From contig DJWZ01000124.1 in the NCBI GenBank assembly GCA_002449535.1, positions 1-46,018 on the forward strand: a stretch of 46,018 bases of DNA, read 5' to 3'. The notes beneath the pieces are model-generated. The model was given only the letters and a program-made list of their open reading frames with translations, was not told where the DNA came from and ran no database searches. Numbering within the stretch: position 1 is the stretch's first letter; every line of letters begins with the position of its first letter. A program made the position numbers and the translations under genes. The DNA comes from Prevotellaceae bacterium UBA7017. GTDB lineage: Bacteria; Bacteroidota; Bacteroidia; Bacteroidales; Bacteroidaceae. This document shows, in pieces, positions 1 to 9,351 of the stretch.

Positions 1-3000
1 AGAACTATAACTACAACATGTGGAACAATAGCGACCAAAGTTATCAGTACCCGGACCGCTATTATAAGTTCTATCAGGCATTAAAGGCGAAATATCCCGA
101 TATAGTATGTATAGGGGATGTGGAGGCATGGGGTACGGATAACCTTTCATGGCGAAACAGCTATCCTGTGGATGTGGTGGATGAACATTATTATCGTAAC
201 CCTGCATGGTTTGTAAACAACTATGAGAAGTATGACACGTACGACCGTAACGGACCAAAGATTTACCCGGGAGAATATGCCGTGACATCGAATTTTGGTA
301 CTACTGGCAACCTTGCCGCTGCTCTTGGTGAGGCGGTATATATGCAGGGTATGGAACGTAACTCGGACATCGTGACGATGGCATCGTATGCTCCTATCTT
401 CGTGAATGTGAACGACCAGAAGTGGATGCCGGACATGATACGCTTTGACGCTACATACAGCTATGGCACGCCGTCCTACTATGTGCAGAAGCTGATGTCG
501 CAGAAGCTCGGAACACGGAATATCACGTGGACGGAGGAGGGGAACACAGAAACTTCTTCCGCAAATTACGGGGGTATTTCCACATGGCTTACGTCGGCGA
601 CGTTCTCTGACTACAAGATATTGAAAGACGGCGAGGTGGTCTATTCTGCCCCCTTTGACGGCACTTCTGACTGGACGGACAAGGCAGGAACTTTCAGCGA
701 GGCGAACGGTACCTTGACGCAAAACAGTACTGCAATGGAGGGGCTTCTGTACGTCAACGAGAACATTGACTTGGGTGAGAACTACACAATACAGCTCAAA
801 GCCACAAAGACAGGCGGTCAGGAGGGCTTCCTTATTGCCTTTGGCTATAAAGACGAGAACAACTACTGCTGGTGGAACCTCGGCGGATGGGGTAATACCC
901 GCTTCTGCATAGAACGCGCTGTCAACGGAACGAAGTCCCAGTATGATAACAGAGCGGGCGCGCTTGTTACAGGTCAGACATACGACTTGCGTATAGAGGT
1001 GCAGGGGAGCAATGTCAAGTGTTACATAGATGGTGAGCTGTGTCATAACATCTCATTGGCAAAGACTCCGACCCCACGGAGGGTATATACCTCTGCAAGC
1101 CGTGACGGCAACAAACTGTATGTGAAACTCGTCAATCCGTCGGCTGCAGACTATTCAACGACACTTACGACTACCGGTTACTCTGCATCAAACATAAAGC
1201 TGACGCAGATGACGGCGGATAGTGACCAGGCGGAGAATACGAATAGTAATATGTATAATGTCGTTCCGCAAGAAACGACTCTCTCTGCATACGGTACAAA
1301 CATAATAGTCAATGTTCCGGCATACTCGTTTAACATCTACGAGATGGACATTACCGAAGGCGAAAACCTGAGTGTCGGATTGATGCCTGAAGAGGGAACG
1401 TTCTACCTGAAAGACAGCGATAGCGGACAATATCTCTCAAGGGGCGCGACATGGGGTACACGGGCTGCTCTGTCACCATTCGGTGTGCCGGTAGAGATAA
1501 GGAATGTATCTAACGACATCTATACCATTCGCTACTTGGATTTGGCTGACCAATATCTGGGTAATATCACAAACCCATATACCGATGTCGCTGCTACAGA
1601 AGGAGAGAATATACAGTGGCGTTTCCGCAATGCTGGAAGCGGTAACCTGTGGCTTGAGAATGTTGCAACGGGAGAATACTTTGCCGGAAACTCCGGGGAA
1701 GGGGCTTCCTTTACGACAAATAGCGCAGAGGCAACGCGTTTCACGATTGTTTCAGGCGCTGCGTATGAAAAATATATAAAGTCTTTGACCCCTCTTAATG
1801 AAGAGACTGAGTATAGCGTTAGCAAGGATGTGACTGACCTTGTCAAGAATGCCTCGATGGCATCGGGGGTAGAGGATTGGACAAATGATTTCCACCTTTT
1901 CTACACAAGTGGAAACCTTCTCTATAAATCACCAACTTCTCGCGCTACTGTTAACGAGGCTTATAGGTTGATGGGTGGAATCTCACAGACTGTCTCGGGA
2001 CTTACGCCTAACGGACTGTATCGTTTCAGCATTCCCGCATTCTTCCGCGCAAGTTCCAATGCTTTGTGCGTCGCTGCCGATAATGATGGGCTGATAATGG
2101 GTAATGCCTATATAATGTGTGGGGATGCTAAAACGCGCTTGAAGACCTGGGCAGAAGACAGGGAGGGCAGTGATTATCCTAATACTATGGAAGAGGCTGC
2201 TGCCAGTTTCAGCAAAGGATTGTATAAAAACACCGTCGTAGGACGTGCTGACGCTGATGGTAATCTTGTTATCGGACTGGGCATTGACCAACGCAGTCCT
2301 GCCGACCCTGGACAATGGCTTGTCTGGGGTGGGGTAAAACTGGAGGAAGTAACCGAACCGATTGATTATACCAGTAATATCGTAAATCCATCGTTCGAAA
2401 GTGGATTTGACGGATGGATAAATAATGGTATGCAGACACAGAATAACACAGAGCCCAGCGCTGCAAAGACGGGGTCTTACTACTGCGAAAAGTGGTGTGA
2501 CAGCAGGTATAGCTTGGCTGATGCTTCCGTCACCCAAACCATTACGGGACTGAAAGATGGCGACTACCTCGTTACTGCTACCTGCCATGCAGAGAAACAG
2601 GGGAATACCAATCCTGTAAGCGGTGTATATCTGATGGCGGGCTCAAACAAAACGGCGGTTACTGCCACTGCGACATATCAAGTCACCGCTACAGCAGCAG
2701 GAGGTGAACTGACTATTGGCTTCGGGTGTGAGAATACCGATGCCAACTGGATGACAGTAGATAATTTCAGGATAAAGTGGATTGGCTCGTCAGATGAGAA
2801 TAACAAAGAGATACTAAGCACTCTGATAGACAAGCTCCAGAACCTTATAGATACTAAAACAATTCTTACTCAGGAATTGAAGGACGAAGGTGCCAGCGTT
2901 GTCAATGACGCAAGGCTGGCAGAAACCCCGGAGCAGGTCGTGCAGGCTATTTCTAACGTGTCTGCCAAATATGCGGAACTGGATGCCTACCGCATACCTG

Positions 3001-4148
3001 TCGAGCGAAACGATTTCTGTAATGCTTATCTCTTCGCCTACTTCCCAAATAATAGTGATGAAAACCTCTATTATGCCATTTCAACTGATGGTTTCAACTA
3101 TACGCCTCTGAATAATGGCGAGAAGATTCTGAATTCTTGGGACTTTACTCGGTCTGGCGGCATTCGCGACCCGCATATCCTTCGTGGCGAAGATGGAGTG
3201 TTCCGTATGGTGAATACTGACATGAGGAGTGCCCTGGGGTGGAGTAGTAACAGGGGGATAGTGATGAGCAAGAGTACAGACCTCATCCACTGGACACACA
3301 GCACGGTACACTTCCCGGAACGTTTTCCGGACGGATGGAGCAGTGTCACCAGAGTATGGGCACCAGAAACTATCTACGACCGTGAAACGGGAAAGTATAT
3401 GGTGTATTTCTCTTTGCTGACAAGTGATGACGGCACATGTGACTATGACAAGGTGTTCTATTGCTATGCCAATGACGATTTTACCGATTTGGAGGACTAT
3501 CCTGTACACTTGTTTGACAGGGGAAGTGCCACCATTGATGCCGACATAGTGTATGATGAGACAGACCGGCTCTACCACATGATATACAAGAATGAGGGTA
3601 TCAATTCCATCAGTCATGTGTCGGCTTCGCGTCTGACGGCGGAAGAGGGCAAGCCTACGGGCAGTCAGTGGGGAAACCTGGGTGGTGGTATCCAGCAGAC
3701 GAATGTGGCTGTCGAAGGTGGAGGTATATTCCGCCTTACAGATACCAACACTTACGTGGTTATGTATGACTGCTATGGCAGCGGCTATTACCAGTTCTGC
3801 ACCACTACGGACTGGAAAAAATATACATTGGTAGCACAAACGACAACGTCAGGAAAGTTTACTCCTCGTCACGGAAGTGTTACCCCGCTTCATCCTGCCG
3901 AAACTCGTGCCTTGTTGGAGGCATTCCCGACAGATGGCTTGGTGATTGGTCCTGTTCGTGGCGATGCCAACGGCGACGGGGAAGTCGGTATGTCTGACGT
4001 GATGTTTGTAGTGAATTATATCCTGGGGACTCCTGACTCCTCATTCGATAAGATAGGAGCCGATGCCAACGAAGACTGCGAAATAGGGATGCCCGATGTG
4101 ATGTATATAGTAAATTACATACTCAACGGTAAATTCCCGGAGGAATGA
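1..4148 (+). CDS. Multidomain arabinosidase, GH51-LamG-GH43-dockerin-like (5' partial)
   Basis: The frame is open to the left edge (first full codon at 3), so the N-terminus and the GH51 acid/base are outside the window. Residue numbers count from the Met at 18. Residues 1-185 are the C-terminal half of a GH51 alpha-L-arabinofuranosidase: DEHYYRNP at 55-62 and the likely nucleophile Glu86 in YPGEYAV. A LamG-like sandwich (about 195-355) interrupts the GH51 C-terminal beta domain, which resumes near 365-450. A trefoil-like region and two CBM-like modules (NPSFESGFDGW in the second) follow. From about 997 to 1300 is a GH43-like five-blade domain with a plausible triad Asp1051 (RDPH), Asp1174 (IDAD) and Glu1233 (VEGGG). 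Two dockerin-like calcium loops (DANGDGE near 1316, DANEDCE near 1349) end the protein. Inferred role: extracellular removal of arabinose from arabinan or arabinoxylan. Family calls are from motifs by eye; GH51 is firmer than GH43. Confidence 0.85.
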   Translation, partial: NYNYNMWNNSDQSYQYPDRYYKFYQALKAKYPDIVCIGDVEAWGTDNLSWRNSYPVDVVDEHYYRNPAWFVNNYEKYDTYDRNGPKIYPGEYAVTSNFGTTGNLAAALGEAVYMQGMERNSDIVTMASYAPIFVNVNDQKWMPDMIRFDATYSYGTPSYYVQKLMSQKLGTRNITWTEEGNTETSSANYGGISTWLTSATFSDYKILKDGEVVYSAPFDGTSDWTDKAGTFSEANGTLTQNSTAMEGLLYVNENIDLGENYTIQLKATKTGGQEGFLIAFGYKDENNYCWWNLGGWGNTRFCIERAVNGTKSQYDNRAGALVTGQTYDLRIEVQGSNVKCYIDGELCHNISLAKTPTPRRVYTSASRDGNKLYVKLVNPSAADYSTTLTTTGYSASNIKLTQMTADSDQAENTNSNMYNVVPQETTLSAYGTNIIVNVPAYSFNIYEMDITEGENLSVGLMPEEGTFYLKDSDSGQYLSRGATWGTRAALSPFGVPVEIRNVSNDIYTIRYLDLADQYLGNITNPYTDVAATEGENIQWRFRNAGSGNLWLENVATGEYFAGNSGEGASFTTNSAEATRFTIVSGAAYEKYIKSLTPLNEETEYSVSKDVTDLVKNASMASGVEDWTNDFHLFYTSGNLLYKSPTSRATVNEAYRLMGGISQTVSGLTPNGLYRFSIPAFFRASSNALCVAADNDGLIMGNAYIMCGDAKTRLKTWAEDREGSDYPNTMEEAAASFSKGLYKNTVVGRADADGNLVIGLGIDQRSPADPGQWLVWGGVKLEEVTEPIDYTSNIVNPSFESGFDGWINNGMQTQNNTEPSAAKTGSYYCEKWCDSRYSLADASVTQTITGLKDGDYLVTATCHAEKQGNTNPVSGVYLMAGSNKTAVTATATYQVTATAAGGELTIGFGCENTDANWMTVDNFRIKWIGSSDENNKEILSTLIDKLQNLIDTKTILTQELKDEGASVVNDARLAETPEQVVQAISNVSAKYAELDAYRIPVERNDFCNAYLFAYFPNNSDENLYYAISTDGFNYTPLNNGEKILNSWDFTRSGGIRDPHILRGEDGVFRMVNTDMRSALGWSSNRGIVMSKSTDLIHWTHSTVHFPERFPDGWSSVTRVWAPETIYDRETGKYMVYFSLLTSDDGTCDYDKVFYCYANDDFTDLEDYPVHLFDRGSATIDADIVYDETDRLYHMIYKNEGINSISHVSASRLTAEEGKPTGSQWGNLGGGIQQTNVAVEGGGIFRLTDTNTYVVMYDCYGSGYYQFCTTTDWKKYTLVAQTTTSGKFTPRHGSVTPLHPAETRALLEAFPTDGLVIGPVRGDANGDGEVGMSDVMFVVNYILGTPDSSFDKIGADANEDCEIGMPDVMYIVNYILNGKFPEE

Positions 4149-4165
4149 AAAGTGAGCACTTTTTT
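4148..4165 (+). terminator. Weak intrinsic terminator after the arabinosidase
   Basis: AAAAGTG and CACTTTT (4148-4154 and 4157-4163) are inverted repeats with almost no loop, so the inner pair must open. The run of T continues to 4165. The stem begins at the last base of the stop codon. A short period-6 CGTTTT repeat (4167-4190) separates it from the next promoter. The stem is A/T rich, so strength is uncertain. Confidence 0.5.
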
Positions 4166-4198
4166 CCGTTTTCGTTTTCGTTTTCGTTATAATTTTCG

Positions 4199-4206
4199 TA
4201 CCTTTG
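4199..4206 (+). promoter_or_regulatory. Bacteroidetes-type -7 box (TACCTTTG) for argF'
   Basis: TACCTTTG fits the TAnnTTTG -7 consensus and is followed by CACC. The start codon of the carbamoyltransferase gene is 28 nt downstream. No clear TTG -33 element is present; the upstream DNA is the CGTTTT repeat. Confidence 0.65.
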
Positions 4207-4233
4207 CACCTTGACAGAAAAATAGACATATAA

Positions 4234-5199
4234 ATGAAGACATTTTTTCACCCTCAAGACCTCGGCGACATAAGAGCTGCTCTTGCTGAGGCACAGTTAG
4301 TTAAGAAAGACCGTTATGCATTTCAGAACCTCGGCAAGAACAAGACTTTGCTGATGGTGTTCTTTAATAACTCCCTTCGTACACGCCTCTCGACACAGAA
4401 GGCTGCAATGAATCTCGGCATGAATGTCATAGTGCTTGACGTTAATGCCGGAGCATGGAAGCTGGAAACGGAACGTGGCGTCATCATGGATGGTGACAAG
4501 TCGGAACACTTGCTGGAGGCTATTCCTGTAATGGGATGCTACTGCGACGTTATCGGCATCCGCTCTTTTGCTGGTTTGACGGACAGGGAGTATGACTATG
4601 CAGAGACAATAGTAAACCAGTTCGTACAGTATTCTGGCAAGCCTGTCTTTGCCATGGAGACGGCAACGGTTCATCCTCTTCAGGCTTTTGCAGACCTCAT
4701 CACCATCGAGGAGCATAAAGCAACGGAGCGTGTTAAGGCTGTCCTGACATGGGCACCGCATTGTCGTGCTTTGCCGCAGGCGGTTCCTAACTCTTTCGCT
4801 GAATGGATGCTGGCGGCTCCGGATGTAGATCTTGTTATAACGCATCCGGAAGGCTATGAGCTCGACCCTCAGTTTACAAAAGGTGCAACAATAGAATATG
4901 ACCAGAAGAAAGCTTTTGAGGGTGCTGACTTCATATACGCAAAAAACTGGTCTTGCCCTGGCGTCACAAATCCTGCTGACTACGGAAAGATTATCTCCCG
5001 AGACATGAATTGGACGGTAGATGCTGAGCACATGTCGTGGACAAATAACGGTAAGTTTATGCATTGTCTGCCAGTTCGTCGCGGACTCATCGTTACCGAT
5101 GATGTCATAGAGAGCAAAAACTCCCTCGTTATACCAGAGGCTGCAAACAGGGAGATTTCTGCACAGGTGGTAATAAAAAGAATTCTTGAGAGCTTGTAA
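4234..5199 (+). CDS. argF': N-succinyl/N-acetylornithine carbamoyltransferase (ArgF' family)
   Basis: A 321-residue transcarbamylase of the ArgF' branch, which in Bacteroidetes carbamoylates an N-acylated ornithine for arginine biosynthesis in the cytosol. The carbamoyl-phosphate loop is SLRTR (47-51), followed by TQKAAMNLG. The second-substrate loop is MDGDKSEHLLEA (85-96) and the C-terminal loop is HCLPVRR. Length and architecture match the Bacteroides fragilis succinylornithine enzyme. The specificity position (Pro90 in that enzyme, Glu92 in Xanthomonas acetylornithine transcarbamylase, from memory) is Ser90 here, so the acyl group used is uncertain. It has its own promoter at 4199. The downstream peptide transporter starts 3 nt after its stop, suggesting one transcript. 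Confidence 0.9.
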   Translation: MKTFFHPQDLGDIRAALAEAQLVKKDRYAFQNLGKNKTLLMVFFNNSLRTRLSTQKAAMNLGMNVIVLDVNAGAWKLETERGVIMDGDKSEHLLEAIPVMGCYCDVIGIRSFAGLTDREYDYAETIVNQFVQYSGKPVFAMETATVHPLQAFADLITIEEHKATERVKAVLTWAPHCRALPQAVPNSFAEWMLAAPDVDLVITHPEGYELDPQFTKGATIEYDQKKAFEGADFIYAKNWSCPGVTNPADYGKIISRDMNWTVDAEHMSWTNNGKFMHCLPVRRGLIVTDDVIESKNSLVIPEAANREISAQVVIKRILESL

Positions 5200-5202
5200 G
5201 GA

Positions 5203-6837
5203 ATGTCACATCCAAAAGGTTTATACCTCCTCTTCGTTACGGAGATGGCAGAACGCTTTTCCTATTACGGAATGCGTGCCCTCTTTGTGTTATATTTAGT
5301 TGCTGCCTTCTTTACAAATGACCAAGCCAGCCAGATATATGGTTCATATACCGGATTGGTATATCTTACCCCTCTGTTGGGTGGATATATAGCTGATAAG
5401 TATTGGGGAAACCGCCGTTCTATCATCTTTGGCGGAATAACGATGGCGATAGGTCAGTTCCTGATGTTTGCTTCCGCATGTTTCGTGAAGCAGAGCATTT
5501 TTACGGAAGGGGGCTCAATAGACCCTTCTGTTGATAACACGTTCTCAATGTGGCTGATGTTTGGCGGCTTGGCGATGCTGATTTTCGGTAATGGTTTCTT
5601 TAAGCCGAATATCTCCACAATGGTAGGCGACCTCTATGAGCCGCAGGATCATCGCAAGGATTCTGCCTTTACCATATTCTATATGGGCATCAATACTGGT
5701 GCTTTCGTGGCACCGTTGCTGTGCGGATATTTGGGCGATGGTAACTGGATGAATCCTCATAACTTTAAGTGGGGCTTCTTCTGTGCCGGTGTCGCTATGG
5801 TCGTTTCTGTAGTGGTATTCTCTACCCTGAAGGACAGATATCTCGTAACTCCTGAGGGACTCGGCATTGGCTTGGCTCCGTCGAAGTCGGAGTTGTTAAA
5901 GCTGAAGGAAATTCAGGAAGAAGAGGACGAAGCCCTGCTGGAAGGACGTCAGATGCAGGCATCGGAGGTTAGGGTTCCCAAAAAGGTGGCAAAGAATTCT
6001 CCTTTCCGTCTGTGGGGATGCATACTTGGTGCCATAGTATTCTATTTCTTGCTGTCAAGGGATGTGGCAGATTTTAATGACTATATCTCAAACGCCATAT
6101 ATGTTATAGCAGTTGCCTTGCCATTGTTCATCATAACCGACCGTAGCCTTACCAGTGTTGATAAGTCGCGTATCGGGGTGATATATATCATCGCCTTGTT
6201 CGTGATATTCTTCTGGAGTGCCTTTGAACAGGCTGGTTCGTCATTGACATTGTTTGCAGAGCAGCAATGCGACCGCACTATTGGCAGTTGGGAAATGCCG
6301 ACCACTTGGTTCCAGAGCATCAATCCTATTGTCGTGGTGCTGTTTGCTCCTGTTATGGCAACATTATGGGAAACTCTGGCAAAACATAATATGGAACCTT
6401 CCAGCCCTCGCAAGCAAGCCATCGGCTTGGCGCTTCTTGCCTTGGGGTATGTGGTCATCGCCTATGGTACATACGGCATAACAACGGGTGGTCAGAAGGC
6501 TGCCATGTGGTGGCTCGTAGCATTGTATTTCATACATACTATTGGCGAATTGTCATTGTCGCCAATCGGGCTCAGTATGGTGAATAAACTGTCACCTGCT
6601 CATCTGGCTTCTTTGCTGATGGGTGTATGGTTTATGAGTAATGCTGCCAGCAATATCTTGGCGGGAAAGTTAGCAACGTTGTTGCCAGAGCAGGGTGTTA
6701 CAAAGCATTTCTTGGGCTTGGAAATAGCAACTCTCACTGACTTCTTCTTGCTGTTTGCGGTAATGGCAGGTGTCGCATCGGTATTGCTGTTCCTGTTGTG
6801 CCCCTTACTTAAAAAAATGATGAAAGGAGTGGAGTAA
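5203..6837 (+). CDS. POT-family proton-dependent di/tripeptide transporter
   Basis: A 544-residue inner-membrane protein of the major facilitator superfamily, POT/PTR branch. It opens with the POT signature TEMAERFSYYG (13-23), where the ExxER motif couples proton binding to peptide uptake. A second family motif lies near NGFFKPNIS (about 131-139). About 12-14 hydrophobic segments are visible, with a long charged loop (about 228-258, KLKEIQEEEDEALLEG) between the two halves. It starts 3 nt after argF', so the two are probably cotranscribed. Expected substrate: short peptides, with no basis in sequence for a narrower choice. Confidence 0.9.
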   Translation: MSHPKGLYLLFVTEMAERFSYYGMRALFVLYLVAAFFTNDQASQIYGSYTGLVYLTPLLGGYIADKYWGNRRSIIFGGITMAIGQFLMFASACFVKQSIFTEGGSIDPSVDNTFSMWLMFGGLAMLIFGNGFFKPNISTMVGDLYEPQDHRKDSAFTIFYMGINTGAFVAPLLCGYLGDGNWMNPHNFKWGFFCAGVAMVVSVVVFSTLKDRYLVTPEGLGIGLAPSKSELLKLKEIQEEEDEALLEGRQMQASEVRVPKKVAKNSPFRLWGCILGAIVFYFLLSRDVADFNDYISNAIYVIAVALPLFIITDRSLTSVDKSRIGVIYIIALFVIFFWSAFEQAGSSLTLFAEQQCDRTIGSWEMPTTWFQSINPIVVVLFAPVMATLWETLAKHNMEPSSPRKQAIGLALLALGYVVIAYGTYGITTGGQKAAMWWLVALYFIHTIGELSLSPIGLSMVNKLSPAHLASLLMGVWFMSNAASNILAGKLATLLPEQGVTKHFLGLEIATLTDFFLLFAVMAGVASVLLFLLCPLLKKMMKGVE

Positions 6838-6840
6838 GAG

Positions 6841-6868
6841 TTAAGAATTAAGAATGAAGAATGAAAAA
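6841..6868 (+). repeat. Period-7 tandem repeat over the rdgB start
   Basis: Four 7-bp units: TTAAGAA, TTAAGAA, TGAAGAA, TGAAAAA. The rdgB ATG (6861) is formed by the junction of units three and four. The repeat fills the space between the transporter stop and the rdgB start, where the ribosome binding region must lie. Confidence 0.8.
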
Positions 6869-7478
6869 GATTCTTGTTTTTGCTACTAACAATGCGCATA
6901 AGCTGCAGGAGGTGCGCCAAATCTTGGGCGAACGCTTTGAGGTTCGTTCGCTCAAGGAGATAGGATGTCATGAGGAACTGCCGGAAACGCATCCGACTCT
7001 TGAAGGAAATGCCCTTGAGAAGGCGCAGTATGTAAACCAGCACTATGGCTTTGACTGCTTCGCTGATGATACGGGGCTTGAGGTTGAGGCACTTAATGGT
7101 GAACCTGGTGTTTATTCTGCCCGTTATGCTACTATTGACGGGACAGACCATAATTCTGAGGCTAATATGCAGAAACTGCTGCGAAACTTGCAGGGTGTTG
7201 ATAATCGCAAGGCTCAGTTCCGTACGGCTATTGCCTTGATATATCATGGTGAGACTCATATGTTTGAGGGAAAGGTTGTGGGATGTGTTGCAACAGAAAA
7301 ACATGGCGCAGAAGGCTTTGGCTATGACCCTATCTTCTATCCGGAGGGTTATTCACCGGCAGAAACGGACAGCCCGAAAACCTTTGCAGAGATGACGGCA
7401 GAAGAAAAGAACAGCATGTCGCATAGAGGTAGGGCGGTAGAGAAATTGGTGGATTTCCTGCAAGTAGAAGCCCAATAG
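6861..7478 (+). CDS. rdgB: XTP/dITP pyrophosphatase (RdgB/HAM1 family)
   Basis: A 205-residue house-cleaning enzyme that hydrolyses dITP, XTP and dXTP to monophosphate and pyrophosphate, keeping deaminated purines out of DNA and RNA. Family motifs are all present: TNNAHKLQEV (9-18, substrate loop), FADDTGLEV (67-75, with the catalytic Asp69/Asp70 pair), the GFGYDPIFYPEG metal and base pocket, and SHRGRAV near the C-terminus. Length is normal. The start lies inside a heptamer repeat. An out-of-frame ATG at 6854 is discounted because only 6861 gives the conserved MKKILVFATNN beginning. Confidence 0.95.
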   Translation: MKKILVFATNNAHKLQEVRQILGERFEVRSLKEIGCHEELPETHPTLEGNALEKAQYVNQHYGFDCFADDTGLEVEALNGEPGVYSARYATIDGTDHNSEANMQKLLRNLQGVDNRKAQFRTAIALIYHGETHMFEGKVVGCVATEKHGAEGFGYDPIFYPEGYSPAETDSPKTFAEMTAEEKNSMSHRGRAVEKLVDFLQVEAQ

Positions 7479-7505
7479 GCCCAATAGGACTATTAGGCCC
7501 AATAA
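7470..7505 (+). repeat. Period-9 tandem repeat between rdgB and the aminopeptidase gene
   Basis: Four 9-bp units: GCCCAATAG, GCCCAATAG, GACTATTAG, GCCCAATAA. The first unit supplies the rdgB stop codon. The array ends 5 nt before the next ATG (7511), so it covers the whole intergenic space. Confidence 0.8.
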
Positions 7506-7510
7506 ACTAT

Positions 7511-9322
7511 ATGAGTACTGATAAGCTTTCACTTCTTCGTTCGGTGATGCAGCGCGAGAGTCTTGATGCTGTCATCATTCCTTCGTCAGACCCTCATAAT
7601 AGCGAATATGTAGCCCCTCATTGGCAGGGACGCAAGTGGATTAGCGGCTTTACAGGAAGTGCAGGAACGGCTGTCGTAACGATGGATGAGGCTGCACTTT
7701 GGACGGATTCCCGCTATTTCTTGCAGGCAGGGCGCGAATTGTCGGAAGAATGGCAGCTGATGAAGGAATATATGCCAGAAACCCCTACCATAGCCGAATG
7801 GCTGAAGAGAAAGATGAGCCTATTGCCTAATGGCGGTATCGTTTGTATCGATGGTATGGTAATGCCTTATGAGGAGATAGCCCAGTTGACGAAGGAACTG
7901 CGTACCATAGGATGCACCATGCGGACTAATTATGATGCTCTCTCTACTATATGGGATAATCGTCCGGCAAAACCCTCAAACGATATTTTTCCTGTAGATG
8001 CCAGCATCATTGGAGAGACAACATCCGAGAAACTGCAGCGTCTCAGAAATGCTATGGGCTCTTGTGATGCTTATGTAATGACAGACCTGACAGAGATAGC
8101 ATGGACGCTGAATCTTCGTGGGTCGGATGTTATGATGACTCCGGTATTTATAGCATACCTGTATATTACCCATAGCGATGCTACGGTTTTTGTAAATGGT
8201 ACGCTTTCTCCAGAGGCTCAGGGATTGTTAGCCAATGCAGGGGTAGCGGTTGAAAAGTACGATGAATTCGTGAAATTTTTGAGGGAAAAGTCCTCAAAGA
8301 ACACTCTGACACTATGCTCTGGCAAGGCGACGAATCATACAATATATAGCATCGTAAAAGAACATGTCCGTGACAGTGATTCTCCGGCAAGCATCATGAA
8401 AGCCATCAAGAATGATGCCGAGATAGAAGGCTTCAGGCATTCTATGCTACGTGATGGTGTTGCGATGGTTCGCTTCCTGCGTTGGCTGAAGCCGGCAGTT
8501 GAAGCAGGGGGGCAAACGGAATTGACGGTTTCGGAAAAACTTTTTGAGATACGCAAAGAGGAAGATGTAGATGCTTCATCGGCTCCTGCTCTTGCAACAA
8601 AGAAATTCATGTCATTGTCATTTGGCACTATCTGTGGCTATAACGAGCATGGGGCAATAGTACACTATGCCGTAACTCCTGAAACGGCAAAGACATTGAA
8701 AAGTGAAGGACTTTTGTTGCTCGATAGCGGAGCACAATATACAGATGGTACAACAGACATCACCCGAACTATTGCATTAGGTCCGTTGACGCCAGAGATG
8801 AAGCGTATCTATACCCTTGTCCTCAAAGCTCATATAGCCCTTGCAAGCATATCCTTCCCAGAAGGTACTAATGGTACTAATCTCGACACAATTCCTCATT
8901 CGGTATTATGGCGTGGGAAGGTGGATTATATGCATGGCTCTGGTCATGGGGTAGGGGCATGCCTGTCTGTCCATGAAGGTCCCCAATCAATGAGGCAGAG
9001 ATGGCGCCCTGCACCTTTGCAGGAGGGAATGACGCTGACGATAGAACCAGGAGTCTATCTGGAGGGAAAGTTCGGAGTCAGAGTAGAAAACACTATGTTG
9101 GTGAAACAAGATGCTTCTGTTGATGGCGAAAAGAAATGGTTCGCCTTCGAGCCGCTTACGTTATGTCCCATTGATACAGTTCCTATTGAGATGGATATGT
9201 TAGAGCAGTATGAGAAAGACTATCTCAATGATTACCATGCACTTGTAAGAGAAAAACTGTTGCCATTACTGAAGAATCGGGAAGATAAGACCTGGCTCAT
9301 AGAAAATACTAAAAAAATATAA
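7511..9322 (+). CDS. Xaa-Pro aminopeptidase (M24B, three-domain type)
   Basis: A 603-residue cytosolic metallopeptidase that removes an N-terminal residue preceding proline. The length and two creatinase-like N-terminal domains (about 1-160 and 160-320) resemble the large APP1 type rather than E. coli PepP (about 440). The pita-bread catalytic domain follows, and all five dinuclear metal ligands are visible: Asp405 (LLDSGAQY), Asp416 (TTDITRT), His479 (GSGHGVG), Glu512 (LTIEPGVY) and Glu526 (VRVENTM). It could work with the peptide transporter upstream in using imported proline-containing peptides (inference from proximity). The start follows a 9-bp repeat array by 5 nt. Confidence 0.93.
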   Translation: MSTDKLSLLRSVMQRESLDAVIIPSSDPHNSEYVAPHWQGRKWISGFTGSAGTAVVTMDEAALWTDSRYFLQAGRELSEEWQLMKEYMPETPTIAEWLKRKMSLLPNGGIVCIDGMVMPYEEIAQLTKELRTIGCTMRTNYDALSTIWDNRPAKPSNDIFPVDASIIGETTSEKLQRLRNAMGSCDAYVMTDLTEIAWTLNLRGSDVMMTPVFIAYLYITHSDATVFVNGTLSPEAQGLLANAGVAVEKYDEFVKFLREKSSKNTLTLCSGKATNHTIYSIVKEHVRDSDSPASIMKAIKNDAEIEGFRHSMLRDGVAMVRFLRWLKPAVEAGGQTELTVSEKLFEIRKEEDVDASSAPALATKKFMSLSFGTICGYNEHGAIVHYAVTPETAKTLKSEGLLLLDSGAQYTDGTTDITRTIALGPLTPEMKRIYTLVLKAHIALASISFPEGTNGTNLDTIPHSVLWRGKVDYMHGSGHGVGACLSVHEGPQSMRQRWRPAPLQEGMTLTIEPGVYLEGKFGVRVENTMLVKQDASVDGEKKWFAFEPLTLCPIDTVPIEMDMLEQYEKDYLNDYHALVREKLLPLLKNREDKTWLIENTKKI

Positions 9323-9351
9323 AAATAACATAGTCATACAAATCTTCAATA

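Noticed and set aside
147..1046. 299-codon minus-strand open frame
   Set aside because: Lies opposite the GH51 and LamG-like coding sequence; Val/Arg/His-rich with no domain signal.
3963..4145. Evidence for a cellulosome
   Set aside because: Only dockerin-like repeats are seen; no cohesin or scaffoldin is present in the window.
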